Below are positions 25,801-37,506 of a stretch of 64,000 bases of DNA, piece after piece. The stretch is from Mytilus trossulus (taxonomy: Eukaryota > Mollusca > Bivalvia > Mytilida > Mytilidae), in NCBI RefSeq assembly GCF_036588685.1, contig NC_086384.1:11794195-11858194 (forward strand), in the 5' to 3' direction. The notes beneath the pieces were generated by a model. The model did no database searches and had not been told where the DNA came from. It was given only the letters and a program-made list of their open reading frames with translations. Each line of letters starts with the position of its first letter. Position 1 is the first letter of the stretch. The position numbers and the translations under genes are program-made.

Positions 25801-26608
25801 TAGTTATTTGATTATAGCTTCAACTATGTTCATTAAAAAGCCATATGACCTTGTACAAAAGGAAGTAGCTATTTTTGCACTTTTTTCATATCAAAGTACT
25901 CAGAATCCATATATTTTGTAATTGAAATACATTTACTAATCACTAAAGAATAGAAGTGACTTTTTGTAAACAGGAAGTGGTCAGTTATATACCGGTTTAC
26001 AGGCAAAAGTATATAGACACTATATATTTTTGGAATCAATGTGAAAAAAGCTATCATATGAGACCAAAAGTAACATTAACTTAACCGGAAGTAGCATATT
26101 ATCTACTTTAGTTCACTTTCAAATATATCAAAACCATTATTTATTGCATCAGTCTGAAGAAACTAGCTTCTTTTCAAAGTTTCTTTGATGTGGAAAGGCC
26201 TTCAATTTTTCTCTGAATTGGTTTTTAATCATTAAGTCTTTTCACTTTTTTGTGAAAACAAGTTATTGTCTTTTTTATTCTGATTATCAGGTCTTTCCAC
26301 TTTTCTGTGGAAAGACCTATTGTATTTGTTCTGATGATTATTTTTTATATTTTTCTTTCGCCAAATTTTGTTCTTGCGATAAATGTTTGTTTCGCAATAT
26401 GTCGCTTAGATATTTCTCATATGGTATTGTATAGTTAATGGGCTTTTAAATTTCACCTTGCCAAGGCGAACAATTTTCTTTGTAAGAGTTATCTCTCTAT
26501 TCACTGTTTACCATCAGAGTGCATCTCCTTCGTAACAAAAAAGATAGCAACAAATTTCTTTTTACAAATTTTTCGTTACATCCTCGGGAATTTTTGGCTA
26601 ATTTGTTC

Positions 26609-27296
26609 GAAAGAGGGACGAAAGATACCAAAGGGACAGTCAAACTCATAAATCTAAAACAAACTGACAACGCCATGGCTAAAAATGAAAAAGACAAACA
26701 GAAAAACAAAAGTACACATGACATAACATAGAAAACTAAAGAATAAACAACACGAACCCCACCAAAAACTAGGGGTGATCTCGGGTGCTCCGGAAGGGTA
26801 AGCAGATCCTGCTCCACATGTGGCACCCGTCGTGTTGCTTATGTGATTACAAATCCGGTAAATAGTCTAATTCGGCAGGTCACATTCATGAAAGGGAAGG
26901 GGATTGTAGTTACGACGTAAGGAACATATCCGATATCATTTGTGAAACGGTTATTCCATAACGGTCAACCAACTCGTGATGGCGTCCGTAAAATTCTCGA
27001 AGGGATGATTTCAACTTCACCATTTGGAACTTTTGGTTTAATAGCTTCCTTGTGAGCAGTAACCCTCTATCAAGAAAATCATGATAGGAAATGCAAGCAC
27101 GGGAATATCGTATCAATTGGGAGATATTTACCCCGTATGCAGGTGCTGCTGGAATGTTGCTACTTAGAAATAGAAAGTTCACAATTGGAAAGCTGAAATT
27201 ATCTCTTTTGTCGTTTTGTTTTCAACCGACCCTCATTGTCAATTTCTAGATGTAAGTCAAGATATGAAGCCGACTTACCTGTATCTGTAGTATCCT
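26609..27296 (-). mobile_element. Inserted reverse-transcriptase-derived repeat
   Basis: This block interrupts one direct copy of the surrounding repeat. The uninterrupted copy reads GGCTAATCTGGATCGAAGCG at about 25,454, whereas here TTCGAA occurs on both sides of the block, which fits a short target duplication. On the minus strand it carries the end of a reverse transcriptase reading, then a non-coding tail with CGCCATGGC and GTGGAGCAGGATC-type phrases. The same tail recurs at about 34,480-34,640 and 39,055-39,240. Confidence 0.65.
26910..27290 (-). pseudogene. Reverse transcriptase C-terminal fragment
   Basis: The minus-strand reading begins with SASYLDLHLEIDNEGRL, changes frame, and continues as NFLFLSSNIPAAPAYGVNIS, then QLIRYSRAC and FYGRHHELVDRYG. 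I recognise this as the end of a reverse transcriptase that recurs in bivalve repeats. The catalytic YADD region is absent. The exact clade (Penelope-like or other) is uncertain. Confidence 0.55.
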
Positions 27297-28110
27297 TCGA
27301 AGCGATTCGATGACATTTTATAGGAGTTATTTACCTTTACCCAATAAATTTGTCGGTATGTTTTTTTAACTCATAAACCATTAACTGCATATCCCTAGAA
27401 TGTTTTTATTTGAGACCCCTTGGTATTAACTTAGAAAATGAGGTCAAGGTCAAAGGTCAAAGTCAAGTTCTCAATGTTTTTCCTTGTTTGGGCTTTTTCT
27501 CCGACATATTTATAGATATATATAAAAGAACAAGTGCAAAATGTTTGCTTAGTTGTAATGAAGATATGTTATATTTGGTCTGAAACAATCTAATGTCATC
27601 TTATAGGAGTTATTGCCCCTGAAATGTCTAATTATCAGGTTCATTGTTAAAAACTTCAACATGATTCATTATATAACCAAATGACCTTTAACAAAATATT
27701 GGGTGATATATGACCTTGAGAAATTACAACCGGAAGTGACCTTGAAAAAACCGGAAGTGGTCACTTTTTTCACTTTTTTCATGAAAAATCCATATATTTT
27801 GTAATCTAAATACATTTACTTATCACTGTAGACTAAAAATTACTCTTGAAAAACCGGAAGTGGCCAATTAAATTCCGGTTAGAAGGTAAAAGTATACAGA
27901 AACTTTATATTTTTGGAATTACTGTTAAATAAGTTATCACATGAGACTAGAGGGTGCATAATCTTCACCGGAAGTAGCACATTATCTCCCTTATTTAACT
28001 CAAAAGTATATGAAAACCATTCATTTATTGAATCAGTATGAAGAAACTTGCCTTTTTTAATAGTTTCTTTCATGTGACAGACCTTCAATTGTTCTCTGAA
28101 CAATTTGATT

Positions 28111-28747
28111 TTGATTATATACACGATTCTCACGGGACCACTGGCTGGGGCAACTGATCAAAATTAAGTCGTATATTTCAAAAGCAAATAAGTAAAATCT
28201 GATAAAAAAAACAACAAATGAGCGACACCATAGGTTCTTGTAAAACTCACATCAAAAGTCAAACAAACAAAAAAATACAAACATTACGTAGATTCTTTTT
28301 TTTCTTTTCATTAAAAAGAAAAACAACATTAGGAACATATAGGGCGCAATTTCCAGTAGGAAAGCCGTCCTTAAAAAAAAACGAAAAAAAAACTTTTATA
28401 TTTTTATTTGACTAATCACCACATTTAGTTAAACATGTCAATGTGGATTAGATATTAAAATGTCGAATCAGAGAATGTATTGACTAATGTGAATAACTGT
28501 ATATATGTTAATTACGTCTGTGTTTATGTTCTTCATGTGTGTATATAAACTGTTAGTGTAATCAACGAAATTTGACGTTCACAAAGAAAAAAAGGCGGGA
28601 AAGAGAAACAAAGAAATTACTGACTTAAGTATAAGCAATCAACTTGCACCAGCACTACTTTCTCCTTTCCCTACCACACCATTCCTATTATCCATATATG
28701 ATTAACATTTTGTACATTATAACAATATAAAACATATAAATAAATAT
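28111..28747. other. Non-coding DNA
   Basis: A/T-rich stretch with A-runs; no supported gene. Confidence 0.5.
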
Positions 28748-29594
28748 GAATGTGCTATACTCGAGAGCCGCCTTAGATGGCGAAGAAGGGATCAAAAGAG
28801 GGAAAATGATCCCAAGGCCCTGTACCCTGATATTACAATCTGATTATGAAACACCAAAAATCACATCGGCAGAAATGCTACACTACATTAATAGCGAGAT
28901 AAATCTAGATATATAGGCCCTCATAGGCTATTTCCAATCCACAGGTATAAACAAGTTCTCGGCCTCTTTTAGAGATGAGCATTCAAAGGAAATATTGCAA
29001 GATGCATTTGGAGATCAATTCGAGGTTCAAGAGGTTACCTTTAATGTAGAACAAGCAGAACCCCTACAATGCAATGGGAAAATAAAAAAAAGAACCATTG
29101 ACATTACTTTTTTCGGTACACCCTATCAGCTAAATCCCGAGTATATCAGAAATAAAATGCAAAAATTATGTAGACATAAGAGAAATAAAATATAACCACT
29201 ACACCGATTTCCCTGATATATCTAGTGGGGTTGTTACTGTTGTCACCAACAGTATCAAAGAAGACATACCAAAAAAATATATATATAAAAGGGCAACAGA
29301 TTTCAACTAGATACGAAGGCCAGCCACACGGCAAAAAGTGTTTTAATTGCTAAGCATATGGACACATCTCAAAAGATTGTCCAGAGTCACCTCGTAAAGT
29401 CTGGAGTTCAGCGAGAAACTACAATAGTAAGTTCAGGGGAAATAGAGGTAGACATCTACCAAGATAAGGAAACAATAGAAGTAACCCAAACTAGCACTTC
29501 CGATTCCACCCCATAGAAGAAACTCTAAATGAATCAAAGAGCAGCAATGAGACAATTGATCATGATATCATAATTACACAAGCTCTTCAAGTAA
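28748..29594 (+). pseudogene. Retrotransposon ORF1/gag-like protein with zinc knuckle, broken
   Basis: The reading includes STGINKFSASFRDEHSKEIL, then DITFFGTPYQLNPEYIRNKM and a CCHC zinc knuckle (CFNC, stop, AYGHISKDC) that fits C-X2-C-X4-H-X4-C with a stop codon inside. An arginine/glycine-rich tail follows. The protein would bind RNA as the first product of a non-LTR or gag-type element. Several stops and a frameshift show it is dead, and no polymerase follows: the AT-rich palindromic region begins at once. Confidence 0.55.
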
Positions 29595-29606
29595 AATTTG
29601 CTTACA

Positions 29607-29830
29607 TGTCTTTTATATATATATATATATCTTATAAACTATATGAGATATCATATATATAGTTTATAAGATATCTTATATAGTTTATAAGATATTTTAT
29701 GTAGTTTATAAGATATATCTCATATAATTTTTATGAGATATCTTATAAACTATATGAGATATATGAGCTATTTTATAAACTATACAATATATCTTATAAA
29801 CTATATGAGATATCTTTTAAGATCTTTTAA
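29607..29830. repeat. AT-rich palindromic repeat cluster
   Basis: Repeated short inverted units built on TATAAACTATATGAGATATC and its reverse complement, able to form hairpins. It lies between the gag-like remnant and the YqaJ exon. Confidence 0.85.
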
Positions 29831-29922
29831 ACTATATAAAATACAAATAAATGCTTTCTACATTTACATGCTGGAAATTTCTTTTAAGTCAAGATTTTAT
29901 ATTGATTTTACTACTATTTTAG

Positions 29923-30570
29923 GTTACAGAACAACAGGCAAAATTGACTGAAAAGGAGTCACGAGGACAATCCAGCAATAAGAAATGGTTTTATTTAAGG
30001 CAGTGGATAATAACAGCATCTAGATTTGGAGAAATTTCAAAAATTACCACAAGGAGAAATATACAAAAACTATGTGAATCATTGTGTTCCCAAAAGTTTT
30101 TAAAGGTGAAGTCCGTATTGCATGGTAAAATTTCTGAGCAGAAGGCAATAACACAGTTTGAAAACAAAATTCAAATGAAATGTCAACCATGTGGACTAAT
30201 TATATCTGCTGACAAACCATTTCTTGGAGCTTCCCCGGACGCTTTAATTGGAGATGATTGTGTTGTGGAGGTCAAGTGTCCATATACAAGACAGGATGAG
30301 AGCATTGTGCCAGGTGTTAATTTTTCTTTCTTGGAATATGATAAAGATAACAATGTAACATTAATAAAATCATCAAACTATTATGACAAAATTCAGGGTC
30401 AACTTTTTTTATCACAGAGAGAACATTGTTATTTCATTGTGTATACATTCAAAGACCTCTTTGTTGAGAAAATTGGAATAAATCATGACTACTGTGTTGG
30501 TTGTCTGCTTCCAAAGTTGGAATTGTTTTACTCCAAACACTTTAGGCCATTAATTGCCTCAATACTATGA
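29923..30570 (+). CDS. YqaJ-like nuclease of an ISL2EU-type transposon (last exon)
   Basis: This open reading continues upstream of the first ATG (29,944) to a good 3' splice site (TACTACTATTTTAG, ending 29,922), so it is probably a last exon of about 215 residues. It belongs to the YqaJ/lambda-exonuclease-like family. Visible motifs are WIITASRFGEI near the start, GASPDALIGDDCVVEVKCP (catalytic D and E-x-K), and YYDKIQGQL. ISL2EU transposons pair such a nuclease with a THAP transposase, and here the transposase lies convergently on the other strand 0.7 kb away. No internal break is seen. Upstream exons were not found and may have been lost to the AT-rich insertion. Confidence 0.8.
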   Translation, partial: VTEQQAKLTEKESRGQSSNKKWFYLRQWIITASRFGEISKITTRRNIQKLCESLCSQKFLKVKSVLHGKISEQKAITQFENKIQMKCQPCGLIISADKPFLGASPDALIGDDCVVEVKCPYTRQDESIVPGVNFSFLEYDKDNNVTLIKSSNYYDKIQGQLFLSQREHCYFIVYTFKDLFVEKIGINHDYCVGCLLPKLELFYSKHFRPLIASIL

Positions 30571-30576
30571 AAAATT

Positions 30577-30582
30577 AATAAA
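30577..30582 (+). promoter_or_regulatory. Poly(A) signal after YqaJ gene
   Basis: AATAAA a few bases past the stop codon at 30,568-30,570. Confidence 0.5.
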
Positions 30583-31239
30583 ATTATTGAGACTTTATAT
30601 TTTTTAATTTGTTATCCTCCCTTCTAATTTATAATCAATTCAAGTCCTCCTCTTTTTGTGGATAATTCTCAATTCAAGACACCCCCCCCCCCCTCTTTTC
30701 CTCCAATAATGCTGAACTTGATAAAAAAAAACAATTAAACATACTCAAAGCAATAAAGAGCATTAGGCACCGAAAATGTCATACATGTATTTACGACAAG
30801 CCAAATTAGTTAAAAAGTATAATTACATTTTTTGTGGATACATCTCAGGAGTATACTTTGGAACCATAAAAATTAGGTCAATTTTACTATCTTTGGTTAA
30901 ATTACAATAATATTCCTTTCCTCCATAGTGACGCCTTTTGACACCACCCCTTTTACTCCATAATGACGCCTTTTGGCGCCAGTGTAGTACCTCAGTTGAA
31001 ATACTTTGACTACAAAGTGTCTGCTTCAGACTTCATAAAATTTGTATCCAATATGAAAAGGATATATTCATAAAAATATCTGACTTGAATTTATTTGATG
31101 AAATATTTGTTTTTCGCAATTTGTTTATACTTTAAAGCATATTTTTAGCATTTTATTGAAAAATCCTATGCGAATCAAGCATGCAAAAAAAATGTCAATG
31201 GAGGAAAGGGTTAATATAAAAATGGGACCCTTTGAAAAT
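30583..31239. other. Convergent intergenic region of the transposon
   Basis: Non-coding. It holds a C-run at about 30,682 and a short duplication around TGACGCCTTTTGRCRCCA at about 30,930 and 30,963. Confidence 0.5.
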
Positions 31240-33993
31240 CTAGGCAAATTTATCAACAATTGCATTTTTGAAATTTGTCAATGCAAAACAAACAAATACA
31301 ATTCTGTTACTCAGTGACAGTTTGGTGTTTGGTAGTTCAGACTTGAGAATTTTAAAACGTTTGGCTAATCCTATAACACGTTCTATATGGATACGCTTGG
31401 ATGCAACACGTCTATCCCTCACAATTTCTTCTGGCTCTAGTTGTAATTTTCCTTTCAGCATTGTAGGCGTATTAACATACACATCGTTGTTTGCAAAGAG
31501 GTCTTGAACCATAATGCCTCGATCCGCCATTATACTATCCCCAGATTCAAACCTGGTATTATCTGAAAGCCTTGAGTCTTCAATAATCTGCCTGTCACTG
31601 GTAGATCCCCCATAGCAGTCTGAAATATAGGATATAGCACCTCTTGGGGTACACCCGACCATAGTTTTCACAGTATTTTTGTGCTTGTAGGAAGACCAAT
31701 TCACACTCTGAATGTTAACGTCTTGAGATTTCTGGATAGGAATCTGGGTAGCATCAAAGATAACTCTAGTCCTTGGAAATTTTCTTTTAAAATCAACTGG
31801 CATATGCTTATCAACATTGTCTCTTGATGGCCAAATATTTAATCCATTCAATTAAAAATAAAGGAAGTTAATCCAGGTATTAAAAATCCTAGCAATGGTG
31901 GAAACAGATAAATTAAATAGCAAGGATAATTTTACATCTTCTTTGGCACATCTAAGTTTAATCAATGTTATTTAAAGCTGATCAGAAGGATGAAGGGTTG
32001 AACATTTATATTTGAGCTCATATGCAGCAGGACCTAGTGCATGGAATAAGAAAATAAAATGTTCATAAGATTTAAAACCTGTATAAAACGAAACTGCCTT
32101 TGGATTGTCCATAAAATTCTCAATCGAATACCGACCAAGTAACTCACACTGTATCTCCATGTCCTTGGGTACATGTACGTCAGGCTCTGAAGATATGGAA
32201 ATATTGGTACTATTCGGTGTTGACTCGATTTCAACCTCTTGTTGTACTCCTTGGTCAAGTGCTTTGTCCACACTCGTGGCTTTTTCAGATTGCATTCTTA
32301 AACCTCTAGGGCTTACAATATTTATTTTGGAACGAAAGCTAAACACTGATTGTACTGCATCTACCTTTAGTCTACTTCGATCACCTGGAAACAAAGCACG
32401 AAACTGATCTTAACAATATTGCACACATGTATAAAAAAGAAGATGTGGTATGATTGCCAATGAGACAACTATCCACAAAAGACCAAAATGACACAGACAT
32501 TAACAACTATAGGTCACCGAAAGGCCTTCAACAATGAGCAAAGCCCATACCGCATAGTCAGCTATAATAGGCCCCGATAAGACAATGTAAAACAATTCAA
32601 ACGAGACAACTAACGGCCTTATTTATGTAAAAAATTGAACGAAAAACAAATATGTAACACATAAACAAACGACAACCACTGAATTACAGGCTCCTGACTT
32701 AGGACAGGCACATACATAAATAATGTGGTGGTGTTAAACATGTTAGCGGGATCCCAACCCTCCCTCTAACCTGGGACAGTGGTATCACAGTACAACATAA
32801 GAACGAACTATAAAAATCAGTTGAAAAAGGCTTAACTCATCAGATGGACAAAAATAAATGTGCATGGAAACCGTTTTTTTTATTTGGGCAATAAAACTAC
32901 CACCTACATGTATTCTGCATTATTTTTTGTTAACATTGCAGTGGGGATAGTACTTTACATGTATTACTTTACATACATTTATAAATAATAATTCAGGCCA
33001 GGCTTATTAAGATTTTATTTAATTGCCTTAAACAAGAAATCTTTGTTCCACATGCAATCACACTCTGACATTGAGTAAGTTTATTATCTATGGCAAACAA
33101 CCAAGTCTCCATGTTGCAGGTGTGACCTATAATTGGTGGTATTTACAAATTAACTAACTTTGTTGTGTGAGTCAAGGCTCAAAGTTGAAGGCTGTAATGT
33201 GACCTTCATGGATAATTGCTTATTTTTTATAATTTATGTATTCAATGTAGAGTTGGTGCCATTTGCAATCATACTACCACATCTTCTAAGGTTTAAATCA
33301 TTTCAATTGTGCTTTATTAAACCTGGCACATTCTCTTTACTTGTAGTCTTCCTGAAAATGTAAAACGAAACCACAAAGCAACACGAACTTTAAAACACAA
33401 ATTCATGCTAAAACAATAAAAAAAAAATTGAAACAATATATCAGTCAGCTGTGATATTGATTGTGCCCAATACATATGATCTTTGTACATTTACAGGTGT
33501 TAAGAAATACTATTTATAAAAAAAAATACACATTGTAATATAAGAAAAGGTAAAACAAAAGCTTGAACAGTTGATGTAACTTTGGATATCAATACAAAGC
33601 TACTTACATCAATACATGTATGCTGCTAGTTTTACAAAAAAAAATGAAATATTTTGTTTGTTTAATGTTTATACCTTCCACCCCCTTAAAACACTTTCTG
33701 GTCACTAAAAATTTAACTTCTGACATTATAATGCATGCCGATAATTTTAAGAGTAATAGAACGCAAATAAACTACCCGTAAATCATACAAAATTTACCTA
33801 ATAATGTCTCCTTGTAATCATTTACTGTAAAATGTTGATAACAAACAATGTCGTATTTTCCCGGTTTCCATAGACCTTTGGTGGGGTCAGATCTTTTAAG
33901 GGCAACCCTCCACTTTAGACACAGCTCAAGATTTGAAGGTAATTTGTGACCAGCACTCACAGAACATCCTGGGACACAACATCTTGTTGGCAT
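31240..33993 (-). pseudogene. THAP-domain DDE transposase, ISL2EU type, two stops
   Basis: Exon 1 is 33,993-33,798 and exon 2 is 32,384-31,240; the junction is GT-AG and phase 1 on both sides. Exon 1 encodes a THAP zinc finger: RCCVPGC, the Trp of LKWRVALKR and CYQHF give C2CH, and exon 2 completes it with AVQSVF (the AVPTIF-type end). Next is a helix-turn-helix segment (LLFNLSVSTIARIFNTW), then a DDE_Tnp_4-type catalytic domain with FDATQ, MADRG and IHIERVIG supplying D, D and E. Total about 446 codons. Two in-frame TAA codons (31,972-31,974 and 31,852-31,854) break it; otherwise the frame is intact, so the loss is recent. Confidence 0.82.
32432..32860 (-). repeat. Mussel interspersed repeat in transposase intron
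   Basis: It starts AAGAAGATGTGGTATGATTG, then CCAATGAGACAACTATCCAC, and ends near GGCTTAACTCATCAGATGG. It is the longest copy of this family in the window. Confidence 0.7.
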
Positions 33994-35999
33994 CTTGTTT
34001 TACGTCAGGACGTTAGAGACCGCCATACATTTACATAAGATACAAACGTCTAACTGATAAGAAAAGGCTCAGGTAACCACCGCTAATTTTCCGGATGAAA
34101 TTGGTGATTGTTAACCATTCACTCAAAGCCGAATACATGCTGCTCCACAAAAGAAAACAATATTCAACTATCTGTGTGTGTGTTTGTCTTTTTGTCTTCT
34201 TTTTTGATAGCCATGGTATATTTAGATTTGTCTTTTCAATTCGAAGACACAAATTGATTAATTCAAGAAACTGCACGCTGCATGTTGCATGATGGTTTGA
34301 TGTACTTGGTGTACACAATGAATGCTCATTGAGATATTCTATCAGAATGTCAGCCTTTTATTCTCAGAAAAACCAAGAACCCTCATCAACCACAATAATC
34401 CGACCTCGTAATGCCCTGGTTCCAAACATTAAATATAATCCGTAATCTAAAACCCTTTATCATTAAGTAAAACCCTTTCAGAACACCGGGTTTTGGTGGG
34501 CTTCTTGTTGCTCAGGCTTTAGTTGTCCATGTTGTGTTATGTAAACTGTTGTTTGTCTTTTATTTCTTTCCTTTTTTCCCCCATGACGATGTCGGTTTAT
34601 TTTCGATTTATATGTTTGAATGTCTCTTTTGTATATTTCGCCTCTATTTATATACAATTAACTACTTTAACACTGAATTTATAACTGAACAAAAAATGTA
34701 CACACAAAATCATACCATCTTCTTCTTAAACAGACATTTCAACAACATTTTATTCGAATAAAAAATCTCTCCATTAGCTGCATGCATTATTAAGATAATT
34801 AAGTTTTAAATGTGTCTCCCAGTCTAAGCAGTCCTGGCCTGCAAATAGGTTAAATGTATTAAAGTCACTACGATAACACACGAGGAAAGTATAAGTGATT
34901 GTTAATTCATTAACTAAATATAAAACACAAAATGTAAAGTTTCCTCAATGTCCAAGACCTTATGACTTTCAGAACAGCAACAACTCGACATTTTCCTTGC
35001 ATTTATTTTTTTATTTATTTATTTATTTTTTTGGTTTTTTTTTGGTGGCTAGTGATTTTTTTTGGTTTTTTGTTATGAATTAATAACTTTATTTTTGTTT
35101 TCTTTTTTAGAGGTTGTAGAATGAATGTACAGAAATAAACAAGCTGACTGATTGGACATATTCAGAAGGTCATATGTATGAGGAGATGTAACGTCACTTT
35201 AAACCCTTTGATTTCTAATAGCAAAATGTTTTCTATATCTATAAAATAGCATTCTTTATATCATCTTATATGTTTTGATGATATGAGTGTTTGCATTTTT
35301 ATGCAGAGCCCTACTCCAAACGGAATCCAGTATCCGATAATCTTATTGAAGATAAATTCAGACATAAGACAATGTGCAGGAGACGATGACAATGGAAATT
35401 GAAATGGTTTTTTTTTCTGAAGAGGAACAAAATGAAAGTCTTTGGGTCTTTTCAATATATATTCAATAAAAACAGGTAACTAACATACTCCTTCTGCATT
35501 TTCTACAGAATATATGCTACGATCATACGACTACGCCGCCTCAAAGTGATCGTAGCAATGTCTCTGATTCTATTAGAAATTTAGGGGAATCAATTATAAG
35601 TTGTTGTCAGTTTTATTCCTACAGTGCGTAGAACTATGAAAATCTTTGAAAAACTTTAAAACAATACTAATGATTAAAAATATCTAACTGTTATTTTCAT
35701 TTTTTGCATGTTTCAGTTTATTGAAATTACTTATATGAGTATGTTTATATGAATGTGAGGCATAACGGTGGTAAAATATAGGCAATAGTAGTTCGATATG
35801 TTCAAAGACGGAGTAAATTTTTTGAAAAAGAATTCTATATTACAAGACCTACATGTTTTAGATGTTGTATACAGATGCCTTATGCACTGAAGTTTCCGTC
35901 TAGTATAACTCAAATCTACTTCAACTCATTTCGATAGTTCAGCGACTGCTAAAAAAACTTCTCAGTGTTTAACACATGATTCGTTCACTTGTTATGACT
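33994..35999. other. Non-coding DNA with repeat tails
   Basis: At 34,480-34,640 lies a diverged copy of the tail of the RT-derived repeat. At 35,517-35,558 GCTACGATCA is mirrored by TGATCGTAGC. At 35,000-35,080 there is a T-rich ATTT-type microsatellite. No supported gene. Confidence 0.5.
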
Positions 36000-36950
36000 A
36001 ATAGGACAACTAAATGTATTTAAAACCATTACAGTATCTGTATAACTGTCCGAATGGTTTCAACCAACGTGTACCTAATGCCAATGTTGTATTTTGTTGT
36101 CAGTTCTGTTTCCTTGATACTATTAGAAAATCAAGTAGTACAAATTGCATATATGGATAATCAGCTTCAAATCAAGGTAACACACAAAAACTGTATCATA
36201 TGCACTCCAACGGAAGCGAGAACCGTCGTTGTTTTACGTGTAAGCGTGACTTCTACTGTGCATGCATTATTAGTCATGAAAATACAAAAATATTCAATCA
36301 AAATGTCACCGACAGAAATTGAACATAATCGGTAAAATTTCAGATCAGACTAATATTTACCAGATTTGTCAACTTAGTTTGGTGTATGAACGGAAAGTTT
36401 GCACGATTGTCTGTCGGGGATCCTTTAACTACGACCTCATTTTCATGGTTCATTGGTCAATGTTTCATTTGTGTGGTAATGCCTAATTATCAGATACAAA
36501 TTGGACTAGGTAAATTTTACTTAGTGCGTGAACTGATTGTATGGTGTGCACGTCAGTTTGGTAGGCATTTTGACATCTTGGCCTCATTTCCATGAATAAT
36601 TGATAATGTTCAGTTTATATGATACCTGTAGTAATGCGTTGGTCTTCAAGAATTCAACTTAAAATTGGAAGAAAATAAATAAAGTAGGTAAACCGTTTCC
36701 CTGTTTACACTTGTAATCATTTATAATTACTAATTAATCAAAAGGTAAAAAAAAAGTATATTGCATACTAACGATTCATATATTGCATAAACATTTTGAT
36801 AAAATATATTTTCTTCTGTTAATGATGTTACATCCGATAAGTACACAATGATGATAATCTCTCTGACAGTATCTAAATAATGAATATTGACACGTTTGAA
36901 TTCCTTTAAATGGAAGTTGGGTAAACAAAAGAGTAGTAATTCATGATCAT
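36000..36950. other. Non-coding DNA, possible cysteine-rich relic and a repeat
   Basis: A plus-strand reading at about 36,040-36,325 is rich in cysteine (NCPNGFNQ, VVFCCQFCF, RRCFTCKRDFYCAC) but contains a stop; it may be a gene relic. At about 36,386-36,600 lies an interspersed repeat with TCATTTTCATGGTTCATTGG. Confidence 0.3.
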
Positions 36951-36954
36951 AGAA

Positions 36955-37070
36955 AACGTGCCATGTCAGCTCATCACGTGTCTTGTCAGCTCATCACGTG
37001 TCCTGTTAGCTCATCGTGTCTTGTTAGCTCATCGTGTCTTGTCAGCTCATGGTCCGAGACCACAATTGAC
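36955..37070 (+). repeat. Degenerate GTCAGCTCATCACGTGT repeats
   Basis: Five to six short units, TGTCAGCTCATCACGTGTC and shorter variants, related to the array at 37,507. Confidence 0.8.
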
Positions 37071-37506
37071 GTCCCTTGATGTTCGTTGTTCACAGATATA
37101 GTCCCTAGTGTTAACAGTGGGTTACTTGCCATTACTTTTTATACCCCTTCCAAATTTATTTCTCCATGTTTAATGCCTCAAATTGTAAGTAGGGGGGTGA
37201 AATTACACTGTAAAAACATTTGGGTCCCGAATTTTAAAGGAAAGTAGTGATTTGGTCCAGGTGTAAAAGGTTGAAAAATGGCACTTCGGAAGCTGTCAAA
37301 AGATTTCAAGACGCCCTAAGGATAAAATTGTCCATATTTTGAGTTAGAGACGATGAAGTTTTCTATAATTTTGATATAATTTGTCCCAAAAGTAGTACAA
37401 CACACTGTAAAAGTTTCATTGAGAAAGCGCAGGTGGGATTTTTTAAATTTTCATTTATGTTCTAAAAGAAATGCACTACGAATTAATTGTGTTCTCGGAC
37501 CAGCTC
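37071..37506. other. Non-coding DNA between related minisatellites
   Basis: No gene is seen. Confidence 0.5.

Larger units (their letters stand above)
23110..28110. repeat. Inverted and tandem repeat complex rich in ACCGGAAGT
   Basis: The left arm (about 23,110-24,300) is inverted relative to direct copies at about 25,200-26,230 and 26,340-28,110; a partial copy sits at 24,520-25,190. Landmarks are CAATTGTTCAGAGAACAATT at the left, mirrored by TTCAATTGTTCTCTGAACAA at the right; TCTAAGCGACATATTGCGAA inverted versus CGCAATATGTCGCTTAGATA; and AGGTCAAAGGTCAAGGTCA versus TGACCTTGACCTTTGACCTT. The ACCGGAAGT core occurs 11 times exactly. No coding sequence apart from an inserted fragment. It resembles a foldback-type mobile repeat. 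Confidence 0.75.

Noticed and set aside
26497..26826. 109-codon minus-strand reading with a hydrophobic stretch
   Set aside because: It lies in the non-coding tail of the RT-derived mussel repeat, which occurs twice more without the frame.
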